Positions 1-8,100 of a DNA stretch of 25,344 nt are shown here, in pieces; position 1 is the first letter of the stretch, and the number at the start of each line of letters is the position of its first letter. Under the pieces are notes generated by a model. It did not search any database, was not told where the DNA came from, and saw only the letters and a program-made list of their open reading frames with translations. The DNA lies in the NCBI GenBank assembly GCA_015680685.1, contig MNCI01022297.1, positions 129,205-154,548 of the forward strand, in the 5' to 3' direction. This DNA comes from Gnetum montanum. Taxonomy: Eukaryota; Streptophyta; Gnetopsida; Gnetales; Gnetaceae. The translations under genes and the position numbers were made by a program.

Positions 1-1393
1 AGTACACTAGTATCTCAAATCTGTCATCTCGTTTCTAACATAATAGTGCTGCGATGCATGTGTCGGAGGTGGCAAGGTAGATGAAGAAAGGCTTATTCCT
101 TTGTGGTGGGTAAATAGTTGGGAGGTGCAAAAGCTCTTTCTTCATATCATCAAAGGCTTGTTGACATTGAGTTGTCCATTCGAAGTTCATCCCTTTCTTT
201 ACAAGATGTTGCATGGGGTGTAACTTGTCAGTTAACTTTGCTATAAACCTTCGGATGAACTGTACCCTACCTTGTAACCCACGCAGTTCTTTAAGGTTTA
301 CAGGAGGTGCCAGGTTGATGATGGCCTTAACTTTGTCAGGGTCCACCCGTATTCTAGCCTCCAATACTACAAACCCCAACATGTATCTGATTCTCACCCC
401 GAAGACACACTTTTTAGGATTGAGGCGTAAGTTGTGAATTTGACAACACTTGAGGACTACACCTAGATCACGGGGATGATCAGCGGCCTCCTTAGACTTG
501 ACCGCTATATCATCCACATAGTCGTTTAGTGTTTCTAAGATGTAGTTGCTAAAGATGTAAGTCATGGCTCGCTGGTAGGTTGCTCCAGTGTTCTTGAGCC
601 CAAAAGGCATCATAGTGTAACAAAAGGTACCCCAGGGGGTCATGAAGGTCATTGTTAATTGATGCTCAAGGTTAATGAGAATTTGGTTGTAGCTGAAGAA
701 ACCATCCATGAAGGATAATAGAGCATGACCAATTGTGGTATCAATGAGTTGATCGATGCTTAGAAGTGGGAAATCATCCTTGATCGTTGCTTTGTTCAGA
801 TCCCGGAAGTTTATACAGATACGTATTCCTCCCGTTTTCTTAGAGACTACAATGATGTTAGACACCCATTTCGAGTAATCAACTGCCCGGATGAAACCAG
901 CTTGGTATAGCTTGGTAATTTCATCCCGCACGGCCAGTGCATTTTCTGGTTTAACCTTATGAGCCTTCTGCTTGACTACTTTTATGCGCGGGTCTAAGAC
1001 GATGTTGTGCTGTATCAGCCTCGAGTCTAAACTCAGCATATCGCTATATGACCATGCAAAGACTTCAATGTTGTCTTGTAGAATCTTGACTACATATTTT
1101 TACGTCTGCAAATCTAGGAGGGAACTAAGTTTTAACGTTTTTACTTCCCCCTTGGACGCGGTCACAGGTGTCTTGATGAGAGGGTCCTCAGTTACATCCT
1201 CAGCCTTTAAATCTAGAGTTTGGACCAAATGCTTAGGCCAGTTGGGGGATTTTTCTAGGGATGCTACAGTGCTAACTGCAGGTGCTTCCCAGTCTATTAG
1301 TTCTGGGTTCAGCTATCTTACGAGCTTGCCATGTGGACCTACTAAAGCTAACGGTGAAGAGAGATCGGATTAGATTTCCATTTTTGCTTAAAC
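1..1393 (-). pseudogene. pol: Reverse transcriptase and start of RNase H of the Tat-like element
   Basis: RNA-templated DNA polymerase module, made as part of the Pol polyprotein in virus-like particles. From 1393 downward the frame first reads a linker with stops (e.g. 1100-1102), including the conserved FAWSYSDM start of the RT region at about 1045. It is then open from 1039 to 36. Motifs seen: WGTFCYTMMPFGLKN, then GATYQRAM, then the catalytic box YVDDIAVKS (YVDD codons at 509-520), followed by the connection region (FEWTTQCQQAF) and the first RNase H strand (KPFFIYLATSD). A stop at 33-35 interrupts RNase H, but the same frame continues as KRDDRFEILVY to the edge. The long open stretch with an intact catalytic box contrasts with the decayed gag and protease. 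The plus-strand frames overlapping this region are mirrors of it. Confidence 0.9.
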
Positions 1394-1410
1394 CTGCCAA
1401 AATGAGATGA
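1394..1410 (-). other. Candidate 3' splice site for the RT exon
   Basis: Read on the minus strand, a T/C-rich tract ends in CATTTTGGCAG and is followed at once by the frame that runs into RT. The position matches the intron acceptor expected between protease and RT in Ogre-type elements. There is no transcript evidence. Confidence 0.45.
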
Positions 1411-1516
1411 AAGTCTAGTTAAGAGGCACCTGTTGGTAGTAATCGTGTATAGTGCACATTTGCAAAGTAGCAATGAGATGCAATTAACAAAGTATGATAT
1501 AAAGATTAAAAATTCG

Positions 1517-1867
1517 CTAGTTTAAGGTCATGGCGGACCGCTAAGGCATAAAAATGTGAAACTGCAAAAAATAATGCAAATTGCCGACATTGAAAATGCA
1601 AAACTTCTAAAACAAATGTAAACCTGTCAATGCGAAAACGTAAACTGCTAAATAATGAAAAACTACCAGTGCGAACATGTAAAATTGCTAGTTTAATGTT
1701 GTTGTGGACTACGAACAAATAGAAGGTCGAAACTGGTAGTTTAAGGTCTTTTCGAACCGCTAACTAGAGTGAAACTATATGCTAGGAGTGCTAGTTTAAG
1801 GTCTTTTTGGACCGCTAGAGTTATAACTACGCTGGGGTTCCTAGTTTAAGGTCTTTTCGGACCACTA
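1517..1867 (+). repeat. Left hairpin-repeat array flanking the cargo gene
   Basis: Five copies of a roughly 27-base unit, core TAGTTTAAGGTC then TTTTC then GGACCGCTA, at 1517-1543, 1688-1712, 1735-1762, 1791-1817 and 1841-1867. The last three copies are nearly identical and about 50 bases apart. Within a unit GGTC pairs with GACC across a five-base loop, so each copy is a small potential stem-loop. The copies lie upstream of the cargo gene's TATA box. The rest of 1394-2065 is AT-rich and holds no coding frame I can support. Confidence 0.85.
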
Positions 1868-2065
1868 AAGATTGAATATATGTATATTTTTTATTTTTGG
1901 GAAAGCAAACAGTTATCTTGAAGCATGCCAAGATCTTTTGTCCAAACCCACTTGTTTTAATGCCAACAGTGTTACGATGTCGTGGCAAGCATGCTACGTT
2001 GCACGGCATACCCCACATTAAATGGAGAGAGAGAATGGTAAGTTTCCCCCTTTTTACCATTACAA

Positions 2066-2076
2066 CTATAAATAGG
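2066..2076 (+). promoter_or_regulatory. TATA box of the antisense cargo gene
   Basis: CTATAAATAGG lies about 150 bases before the first in-frame ATG of the plus-strand gene (2224). The sequence between could be a 5' leader, and no other gene starts downstream on this strand. It is a typical plant TATA consensus. Assignment is by position only. Confidence 0.5.
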
Positions 2077-2223
2077 GGTTAACCTCTGGTAAGCTCGTTA
2101 TTTTCACCGTAACAGCGCAGAGCTCACATTCAAAGCACAGGGCGATTTTGGAGCACAGAGCGATTGTGGCATCAGGAAGCAATGCGATTTCGACATAGCA
2201 ACAAGAAAGAATCAACAAGCAAG

Positions 2224-2349
2224 ATGATGGCTCCCAAGAAGGAACACACACATTTTCCGCTCGCCAAGGTCGATGAGGTGAAGGAAACCCTAAGGAGCAT
2301 GACACAAGCGTGCATTGCGGTGCGAGAGGAGACGCCGTTGACCCGATAG
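2224..2349 (+). pseudogene. Cargo gene exon 1
   Basis: Two consecutive ATGs at 2224 and 2227 open a frame beginning MMAPKKEHTHFPLAK, with a lysine-rich start and then an amphipathic-looking stretch (DEVKETLRSMTQA). It runs to a stop at 2347-2349. No clean donor was found before the stop, so the 3' boundary is uncertain. From 2350 to 2925 I see only intron-like, T-rich sequence with repeated GCTA/GCTACGCTA words. The HAD motif I (DxDxT/V) expected just before exon 2 was not found there. Confidence 0.45.
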
Positions 2350-2925
2350 GCTGCTACGCTTCTTTTATTTCCTCGTGCTTCTGTTTTTGTTTTTCTTGCT
2401 TTCGTTTTCTATGATTTAGCTTTAGCTGTCCGTGTTTCCTGTCATCGCGTCATTGTTTTTTTGGCCTTTGCATCGTCGCTGTTGCCATTTTGTCCATGGT
2501 GGATGCAAAAACGCTATGCTAAAGTTGCATGCAAGGTTGCTTAAACTGCCATCGCTATGGCTATCATTACCGCAAAGGCCTGGATGGTTTAAGCTACCTA
2601 GCTTTCGAATAGCGTAGTGTAGGTCCCTCAGGAGGGTTTGGCCATACGTGATGTGACAACGCGACATGTGTTTTAGCAGGGTGTAGTGCCAATCTCTTTG
2701 TTAGGGTTAATCGCTCTGTTGCTACACTAGGCTATTTTCGCTATGCTATTGCTTTCATATTTTTGCTACGCTATATACAAGAAGAGGATTGCTACTACGC
2801 TATTTGCTAAAATGCTAATTCTTGCTATGCTATGTGTGCATCATACCCGGACATGATGCTAACACTTGTTGTTGTGTTGTGCGGGGTAGCGCTAAGTCCA
2901 ATACTAATTATCCTTGAAATTGTAG

Positions 2926-3333
2926 GGGTCTTGTGCTGCATGAATAAACCAATGGCCCATGTTCCCCCTCCCCATACACATGTGGAGGATTAGGGAGTCT
3001 GGTTCAGGGACGGAGCACAGGAGTTCCTACAATTCCTCCTCCAACACTTCAGTGTGATCGTTTGGTCACACCTAGCAGAGGAGGTATCGACCACCATAGT
3101 AGAAACCCTATTGCCTAGGATAAACCGGGGTATTCTGAGGTTTCTAACGGATGGGGCAATCAGTAGCAAACAAGGAGAAGGATCCAGTGAGTGCTCCAAA
3201 AATTTGAGGTGTTTGGCCTGGATCTGGGACATGCCTGAGTACAAGTGTTACCACGCTTACAACACATTGTTTGTTGCATGTCATATGGGAACGTGTTTCC
3301 AAAACCACCAGGAATCATTTACTATGCTGGCAG
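2926..3333 (+). pseudogene. Cargo gene exon 2: FCP1/NIF-type HAD phosphatase-like segment
   Basis: Preceded by an acceptor (AAATTGTAG, AG at 2924-2925) and ended by a strong donor CAG/GTGAGT at 3334. In frame it begins VLCCMNKPMAHVPPP, like the residues after motif I of plant FCP1/NIF proteins. Next come DGAQEFLQFLLQHFSV and IVWSHLAEEVSTTIVE, matching the family pattern PGxxEFLxxLxxxFxVxVWSS, and later YNTLFVACHMGTCFQNHQES, which aligns with the NTLxVDDSPxKxxxNPxN region. The paired aspartates of that motif are absent (Ala-Cys here), so a catalytic role is unlikely. One in-frame TAG (2991-2993). The family call is pattern recognition without a database search. Confidence 0.5.
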
Positions 3334-3415
3334 GTGAGTTTTGTAGCCATGTTCTGCTATGCTATGCAATATCCACTATGCTAGCCAAGTGTTAATGATG
3401 TGTCCTTGTTACCAG

Positions 3416-3690
3416 GTTTTATATCAACCAAGGAGGGCTTTACGGTAATGGGGATACGTTGACCGTAGCACAAATGGCCCTACGGGAATTCTCTTCTGCT
3501 GAGAATATGTGTGCAGGTGTGATAGGTCAATGCGAGAGTGAGTACCACACCTACCCAGACTGATACCTAAACCTCTACAACAGATGTAAGGAGCATGATT
3601 GGTTGGATGAGGGATGGGCACCCTTCAAACCGATCACCGTTGAGAATGTCTTGGTCACTCTTCCACCATTCCCATTGCCGTATAAGCCTA
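3416..3690 (+). pseudogene. Cargo gene exon 3
   Basis: Acceptor TTGTTACCAG (AG at 3414-3415); donor CCTA/GTAAGC at 3691. Reads FYINQGGLYGNGDTLTVAQM, then a segment ending EHDWLDEGWAPFKPITVENV. The glycine-rich GGxxGNGDTLTVA portion fits the last helix and strand of FCP1/NIF domains. Joining to exon 2 needs a one-base shift, and a TGA lies at 3561-3563. The exon's final base completes an Arg codon with exon 4, so the next splice keeps phase. Confidence 0.5.
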
Positions 3691-3794
3691 GTAAGCTAAA
3701 CAGTAGTTACTACATGCTTGAGTATCATTGCTATTATATTTTTTTATATCCTTTTGTATTTTTATGCTAACTACTTCTATGCAAACTGCTGTAG

Positions 3795-4847
3795 GGATGA
3801 AGAAATCTCAGGAGGTGACGGTGATAACCACCAAGAGCCAGGAGGCAAACATCTACTTCAAGTACGGAGAAGTAGATGTGAGCCAGCATTGGATATGTGG
3901 TAAGGCCTCAGATTCCCTTGTCAAGAATCTACAAGGTGTCAAGCTCCTAAATCTGTTCCTGGCCCCGAATCCAAGCATTCTTGCTGCTAAGATGCTCGGC
4001 CTAGCGGACTCCTTCTCCGACAAGGCAGACCGCTTCCACACACACATGCACGGTGTGCGAGTGGTCATTGAAGTCAATGACCTGCTATTCATGGACCTTT
4101 TTGATGTCCCTACTGATGGCATCCTCATAAGGTCAAAGACCAAGAAGGAGCTAAACCTTCATAAGGAAGACATCGTGGAGTGGATAGGGGTTGCCAAAGA
4201 GCGAAAAGGGATCCCTATGGAGAAGGTCAAGGATGGACCTATCAAAGAATTTTATCCCATCTTTCGTGCTCACGCTTTCCCCCAGCTACTTTCCCAGGGG
4301 AAGATTCTTGGGATCGAGCAAGCCTGGGTAATGCATGAAGTCATGGAAGAGGTGGATCGCTACAACTGGGCCAGGTTTTTGTGTAAAGGCCTGTAGGCTG
4401 AAATCGTCGGGCTCCATAAGAAGCAGGAGTCCCATTTCAATGTGCATTACACCTTTTACATAGCCTATCTATGGCATTTCATGAAGTTTTTGGTAGTCCA
4501 TGAGAATGGGACCTGGATGATGTGGAATCGTAACCAGATTTCCAAACCATGGATCTGCCAGATCCTCCAGACCATCCCAGCCCAAGATCCCCCAGAAGCA
4601 ATTGGGGAGTTGTTCTCTGTGACAACTAAGAATTGAGTGGCCTGCAACTTTCATGGCCAAGATAGTGTAGGACAGGCATCCCCTGCTGCCATCAGTAGCG
4701 TATCACAGGGGAAACGTCTCATTGCCGAAATGGTGGCCATTAAGTCATGAAGAAAGAGGCCTCCTTCAACTGAAGAAACCCTCCACGTGGAAGAAGAGGA
4801 GAGGCGGAGACTACGGTTTAAACTGCAGAGGACACAACCCCCCATTG
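3795..4847 (+). pseudogene. Cargo gene exon 4: large unrecognised domain
   Basis: The acceptor is TGCTGTAG (AG at 3793-3794) after a T-rich tract, and the donor ATTG/GTAAAT. It is open for 200 codons from 3797 (MKKSQEVTVITTKSQEANIY) to a TAG at 4394-4396, and coding character continues past that stop (HFNVHYTFYIAYLWHFMKF) and past stops at 4634 and 4748. Features: a globular, mixed-charge segment containing LLFMDLFDVPTDGI and RYNWARFLCKGL, then basic and Glu-rich sequence. The LF-[DN]-VP-x-DGI and NWAxFL elements recall N-terminal domains of uncharacterised plant transposon-associated proteins (putative gypsy-type transposon domains). This is a weak resemblance, and I do not assign a function. 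Confidence 0.55.
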
Positions 4848-4982
4848 GTAAATGCTTTTGTTTATGCTTATTTCTTTGCCTACTTTGTTAACGCTTGCTA
4901 CACTAAACAGCGTAGCATAGCGTAGCACCTACTTTAAGCTAACCTATTTTGGGCTAATGCAAACATGTTTTTTGGCTACCAG

Positions 4983-5557
4983 AGGAAGAAGAGGAAGAAG
5001 AAGAAGGTGATGAAGAGGTGTCGGTCCCCAAGACAGGGCTGACAAATAAAGACACGATCAAGAGAGAAAGAGCTCCCGTCACTAAGGCAGGGGCTCTTGT
5101 TACTAGGCAAAATCCTCTTATTGACAAGGAGGACATTTTTGGAGATGAAGAAGAGTCCTCCGCTGATGGAAAGAATGCTAGTGCTTCAAAAGAAAAGGTG
5201 CCAGCAAATGAGGAAGAAACCCGCATTAACTTGGAAGAGACTTCCAGAGATCCCCTTATTGAAGGCGGTTCAACATCGAGGGAGCAGAGAAATGCTATAG
5301 GTACTACCATTGTTTCGAGTCAGAAAGGAGGGGAACTGCAGTTAGACGTTAGTGAGTTGCTTTACCCACAGTCATACCACAGTTCACCTTGACCATTGCT
5401 GACATGTTTAATTACATGACATACACTAATGTTGATGTTGCAAGACCCCCTCTGATTCACCTGGAACCATGGGCCGAGACCCTTGACAAGTTTACATTTA
5501 TGCAGGGGGTCATCGACGACATGATTGACCATCTCCAGCAGGTCGATCCTGAAGTGG
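4983..5557 (+). pseudogene. Cargo gene exon 5: acidic linker
   Basis: Acceptor GGCTACCAG (AG at 4981-4982) and donor GTGG/GTAAGT. Begins with a run of glutamates (EEEEEEEGDEEVSVPKTG) in exact phase with exon 4, followed by low-complexity Ser/Glu/Lys/Asp sequence to about 5350. After a frameshift near 5380 the frame continues as FTLTIADMFNYMTYTNVDVA and MQGVIDDMIDHLQQVDPEVG. Probably a disordered linker leading into a helical segment. The opposite-strand Ser-rich frame is its mirror. Confidence 0.55.
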
Positions 5558-5659
5558 GTAAGTAGTTATGTTAGGTGCTTTCATGTTACTACACTAGAGT
5601 TCTTGAACTTGCTAACCTTGCTATGCTAATGTGACTAATGTGCTCTTTGTGTTGTGACA

Positions 5660-6480
5660 ACCTCTCAACTCAAATGGGACCCTTCATGGGCTTTGAAAGT
5701 CGATGTCGTGCCTTCATTCCTGCCTGAAGTGGCCGAGGTGCCTCGTTGCGCATACGAAGAGGCCATCAAATGTGCTTTGCACTCGGCATGCTCCTTGTGG
5801 GAGTGTAGGCACGTCAACAAAGACCTATGGAAATGGGTCTAGAAGGTTGAGAAAGAGAAGGCCAACCTGAGCGCTGAGGTGAAAGACCTCAAATCGAGGA
5901 ACGAATTCCTCATAGCCCGTGATACTAATAATGAGGATTGGCACATTGTTGTAATAGATTATGCCAGGTATTGGATAGCCATGCGACTGAACAATGAAGC
6001 CACCCAAAAAATCATAGAACAACGAATGCAAATGGACTTGTTGGCCTAGAAGAGTCAAGATTGGAAATATTATAGTGCAAGGGTTTACGAATGGGGGCAG
6101 TCCTAGAAAAACCACAAACACATTTATAAACTGGAACATGCCACCTATTGTAAACTGTATAGGGACGCTTTTGTGGAGGCATTTACCTATAAGGCATTTG
6201 TAGATGCCATTGGCACTTTTGAGGCTTACAACAAGTTCACGCAGCAAGTAAAGGTCACGAAATCTCCTGAACAGGAAGTGGACCTTCCCACAGGTGAGAT
6301 CGCTACCACCTCGTTTCTCCGGGACCACCAAGATGGAGGACTATCAAGAAGGAGAAAGCTACCACAGACGCTAAAGCTAGCATTAGGCCTTGGGCGAATA
6401 TCACCGAAGATGAGGTTTGGCGCTGCCTCAGGCTCGGTTTAGATCGGATACCTTTCGAAATAGACGCAGGGCCATCTTAG
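5660..6480 (+). pseudogene. Cargo gene exon 6: charged helical region
   Basis: The acceptor is not recognisable (TTGTGACAA where an AG is expected), so the start is approximate. Reads VDVVPSFLPEVAEVPRCAYE, then KVEKEKANLSAEVKDLKSRN, typical of a coiled coil, then a long charged helical stretch ending AYNKFTQQVKVTKSPEQEVD. Stops interrupt the frame at three places (TAG codons after WKWV, DLLA and GQS). A frame change near 6300 leads into SIRPWANITEDEVWRCLRLG, DRIPFEIDAGPS and a TAG that directly abuts the donor GTCAGT at 6481. Confidence 0.5.
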
Positions 6481-6568
6481 GTCAGTCATTTTATGCTATG
6501 TTAATGTTTGTACTCTATTGTAGCTTGCGTATCTTGCCCTAACTGACTACTTCATTTCTAAAATGCAG

Positions 6569-6709
6569 GTTCCAGATGAGGGTGTAGGGCCCACAAAGGG
6601 TAGGAATGAAAGAGCGGCAGAGGACAACGCAAGGGAAGGTGATATAGAAGGGGGTGATGCAGAAGCAAATGATAGTGTAGAAGATGATGCGAGTGTGGGA
6701 AATCCATGA
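6569..6709 (+). pseudogene. Cargo gene terminal exon: acidic tail
   Basis: Acceptor TTTCTAAAATGCAG (AG at 6567-6568), in phase with exon 6. Open to TGA at 6707-6709. Sequence VPDEGVGPTKGRNERAAEDN followed by Gly/Asp/Glu-rich residues, a typical disordered acidic C-terminus. No AATAAA follows within the next 150 bases; the sequence becomes T/A-rich and then enters the right repeat array. Confidence 0.5.
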
Positions 6710-6863
6710 TAGCATGGATGTTTTTTGAAATTTTGGATTTTTTAAAAAAATTTGCAAACATTGTTTAACAGACAAAATTTTTGAATGAAAAGAGGATTTC
6801 GGAAGCTAACTTATGCATTGTCTATGCGATAAATTGAATGTAAAATTTTCATTCTTATTGTTT

Positions 6864-7046
6864 TAGTTTTAGGCCATTTTGGATCCCTGCTAGTTTTAGG
6901 CCATTGCAGGGCCATTGCTAGTTTTAGGCCATTTTGGGCCATGGCATAACGTAGTTTTAGGCCTTTTCAGGCCATGGTTATGGAGCATAATTTTAGGCCA
7001 TTTCAGGCTATGGACAAACATAGTTTTAGGCCATATTGGGCCGTCG
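6864..7046 (+). repeat. Right hairpin-repeat array flanking the cargo gene
   Basis: Six copies of a roughly 26-base unit, core TAGTTTTAGGCCATTTTGGG then CCATGG, starting at about 6864, 6891, 6919, 6952, 6988 and 7021. GGCC pairs with GGCC (or a near match) across a five-base loop. It shares the skeleton TAGTTT-[TA]-AGG-Y-C-N5-GG-R-CC with the left array at 1517-1867, in the same orientation, although the two consensus sequences differ. The stretch 7047-7180 up to the protease end has no recognisable feature. Confidence 0.85.
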
Positions 7047-7180
7047 TGTGTTAAAGGGATGATACGCTAACAATTAAAAGGATGGCTAACTAGCAACTAA
7101 CATAGATGGACGAATGCAAAACAAAAAGGAGGTAAATGTACAAAGGATAGTTAGTGGGCAAGAAGCAGTGGGGTTGCTAC

Positions 7181-8100
7181 ATTATGCGCAGCTGCTTCTT
7201 GACCCATCATGGGTTGGGTGAGACATAAGGCTAAGGCGCTTTGCCAAGGCCTTTGTCTACATCATTGTCCTCCACTTGGAAGGGCAACTTAGCCCACGCA
7301 TTTTTGTTTTGGGAACCAGCTCTCCAAGCTAATCCTTTTGTTGGATAGTTAGTGTGTGCTACAACAGGTGCTTCATTCTCAAAGGTTATGGCCTTTGAGC
7401 CCTGTTCCATGTCTACGTTATTGATAGCTTATGTCGTTGCCTCATCGTCATGGATTACCACCTCCATGCCTGCGTATGGTAGGTGGATCTCCTAGTGAAT
7501 GGATGAAGAGACAACCCTAAGTTGTGCTAACCATGATCTTTCTAAGATCAAGTTAAACCCGAGCATCTCTTCGACCACAATGAATGTTGCATTCAAGGGG
7601 AACTGGTCCCCTGCCACAAAGTCTATATGGACCATACCTTTCACTACGACCTATGCCCCATTGAACAACTTTAGGCACGACATTGTTGTGGGTCTGATCT
7701 AGTCGACCAAACCCAGCTTGTCCACAATAAGGAAGGGGATGACTTTTGTGGCAGCCCCATCATCAACGTGTACCCTTCAGATCCTGTGTTGGCCTACCCG
7801 AATTGTGATGAATAGGGTGTTGTAGTCACCTAACCCCTTTCGGAGTCTTCCCTAATGGAGTCGTCACAGAAAGTCAATTGGGACAACTTTGGCTCTGCAA
7901 GCACAGAGGGAAACATGACCAAGTGGATGGCTTCCTCTTCCGTCGGCATGTCCTCGTCAATTGGAATCACTGTCAACATGTGGACCAAAGCCTCACAGTG
8001 TGCAGTAGACATCATGATTAGGTCATACAAGCTCAAGGTAATATTCTTTTTTTTTAGAGCTTGTTTGACCTACGTGAGAGCATCCAGGAGGTCCTAGCCA
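7181..8100 (-). pseudogene. pro: Aspartic protease region of the Tat-like element
   Basis: Retroviral-type aspartic protease that cuts the Gag-Pol polyprotein. Minus-strand reading shows LFITIRVGQHRI, then the active-site strand VHVDDGAATKVIPF (Asp-Asp-Gly at the D-[ST]-G position, 7753-7767), then FPLNATFIVVEEMLGFN and the flap/C-terminal signature LILERSWLAQL with the Tat-typical sequel VVSSSIHxEIHLPYAGME. Several stops (at the cores of otherwise conserved stretches) show decay. Preceded by a linker segment open from 8036 to 7830. The frame fades at about 7180, where the cargo block begins. Confidence 0.8.

Larger units (their letters stand above)
2224..6709 (+). pseudogene. Spliced antisense cargo gene inside the Tat-like element (HAD-like N-part, unknown C-part)
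   Basis: Opposite in direction to gag-pol. Proposed exons: 2224-about 2349, 2926-3333, 3416-3690, 3795-4847, 4983-5557, about 5660-6480 and 6569-6709. Several junctions are convincing. GTGAGT follows exon 2. GTAAGC after exon 3 and AG before exon 4 keep phase. GTAAAT at 4848 and AG at 4981-4982 keep phase exactly (Ile, then a Glu run). GTAAGT follows exon 5, and GTCAGT/TGCAG joins exons 6 and 7 in phase. The product would be roughly 900 residues: a short basic start, an FCP1/NIF-like HAD segment, a large unrecognised domain, an acidic stretch, a charged helical region and an acidic tail. In-frame stops (2991-2993, 3561-3563, 4394-4396, 4634-4636, 4748-4750, three in exon 6) and shifts near exon 3, 5380 and 6300 show it is dead here. 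No transcript evidence; expression is inferred from structure only. Confidence 0.65.
1394..7180. other. 5.8-kb block between protease and RT (candidate pol intron with antisense cargo)
   Basis: Protease coding similarity fades near 7180 and RT-side coding begins near 1393, both on the minus strand. On the minus strand the RT-side boundary is preceded by a good splice acceptor: a pyrimidine-rich run ending in TTTTGGCAG, AG at 1394-1395. On the protease side a GT can be placed at 7179-7180 (GTAGCAAC), a weak donor. Ogre elements are known to carry an intron at this place, usually only a few hundred bases long. The block is instead filled by a plus-strand spliced gene bounded by two repeat arrays. 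Whether the whole block is spliced from the genomic RNA, or is an insertion that broke pol, cannot be decided from the sequence. Confidence 0.55.

Noticed and set aside
213-1373. Plus-strand frames opposite RT
   Set aside because: They mirror a clear RT reading frame and have no family resemblance of their own.
3853-4143. Minus-strand frame within cargo exon 4
   Set aside because: Antisense shadow of the 200-codon plus-strand frame, which has matching splice sites.
4954-5310. Minus-strand Ser-rich protein with hydrophobic stretch
   Set aside because: It is the complement of the Glu/Lys-rich exon 5; Ser/Leu richness is what reversed GAA/GAG codons give.
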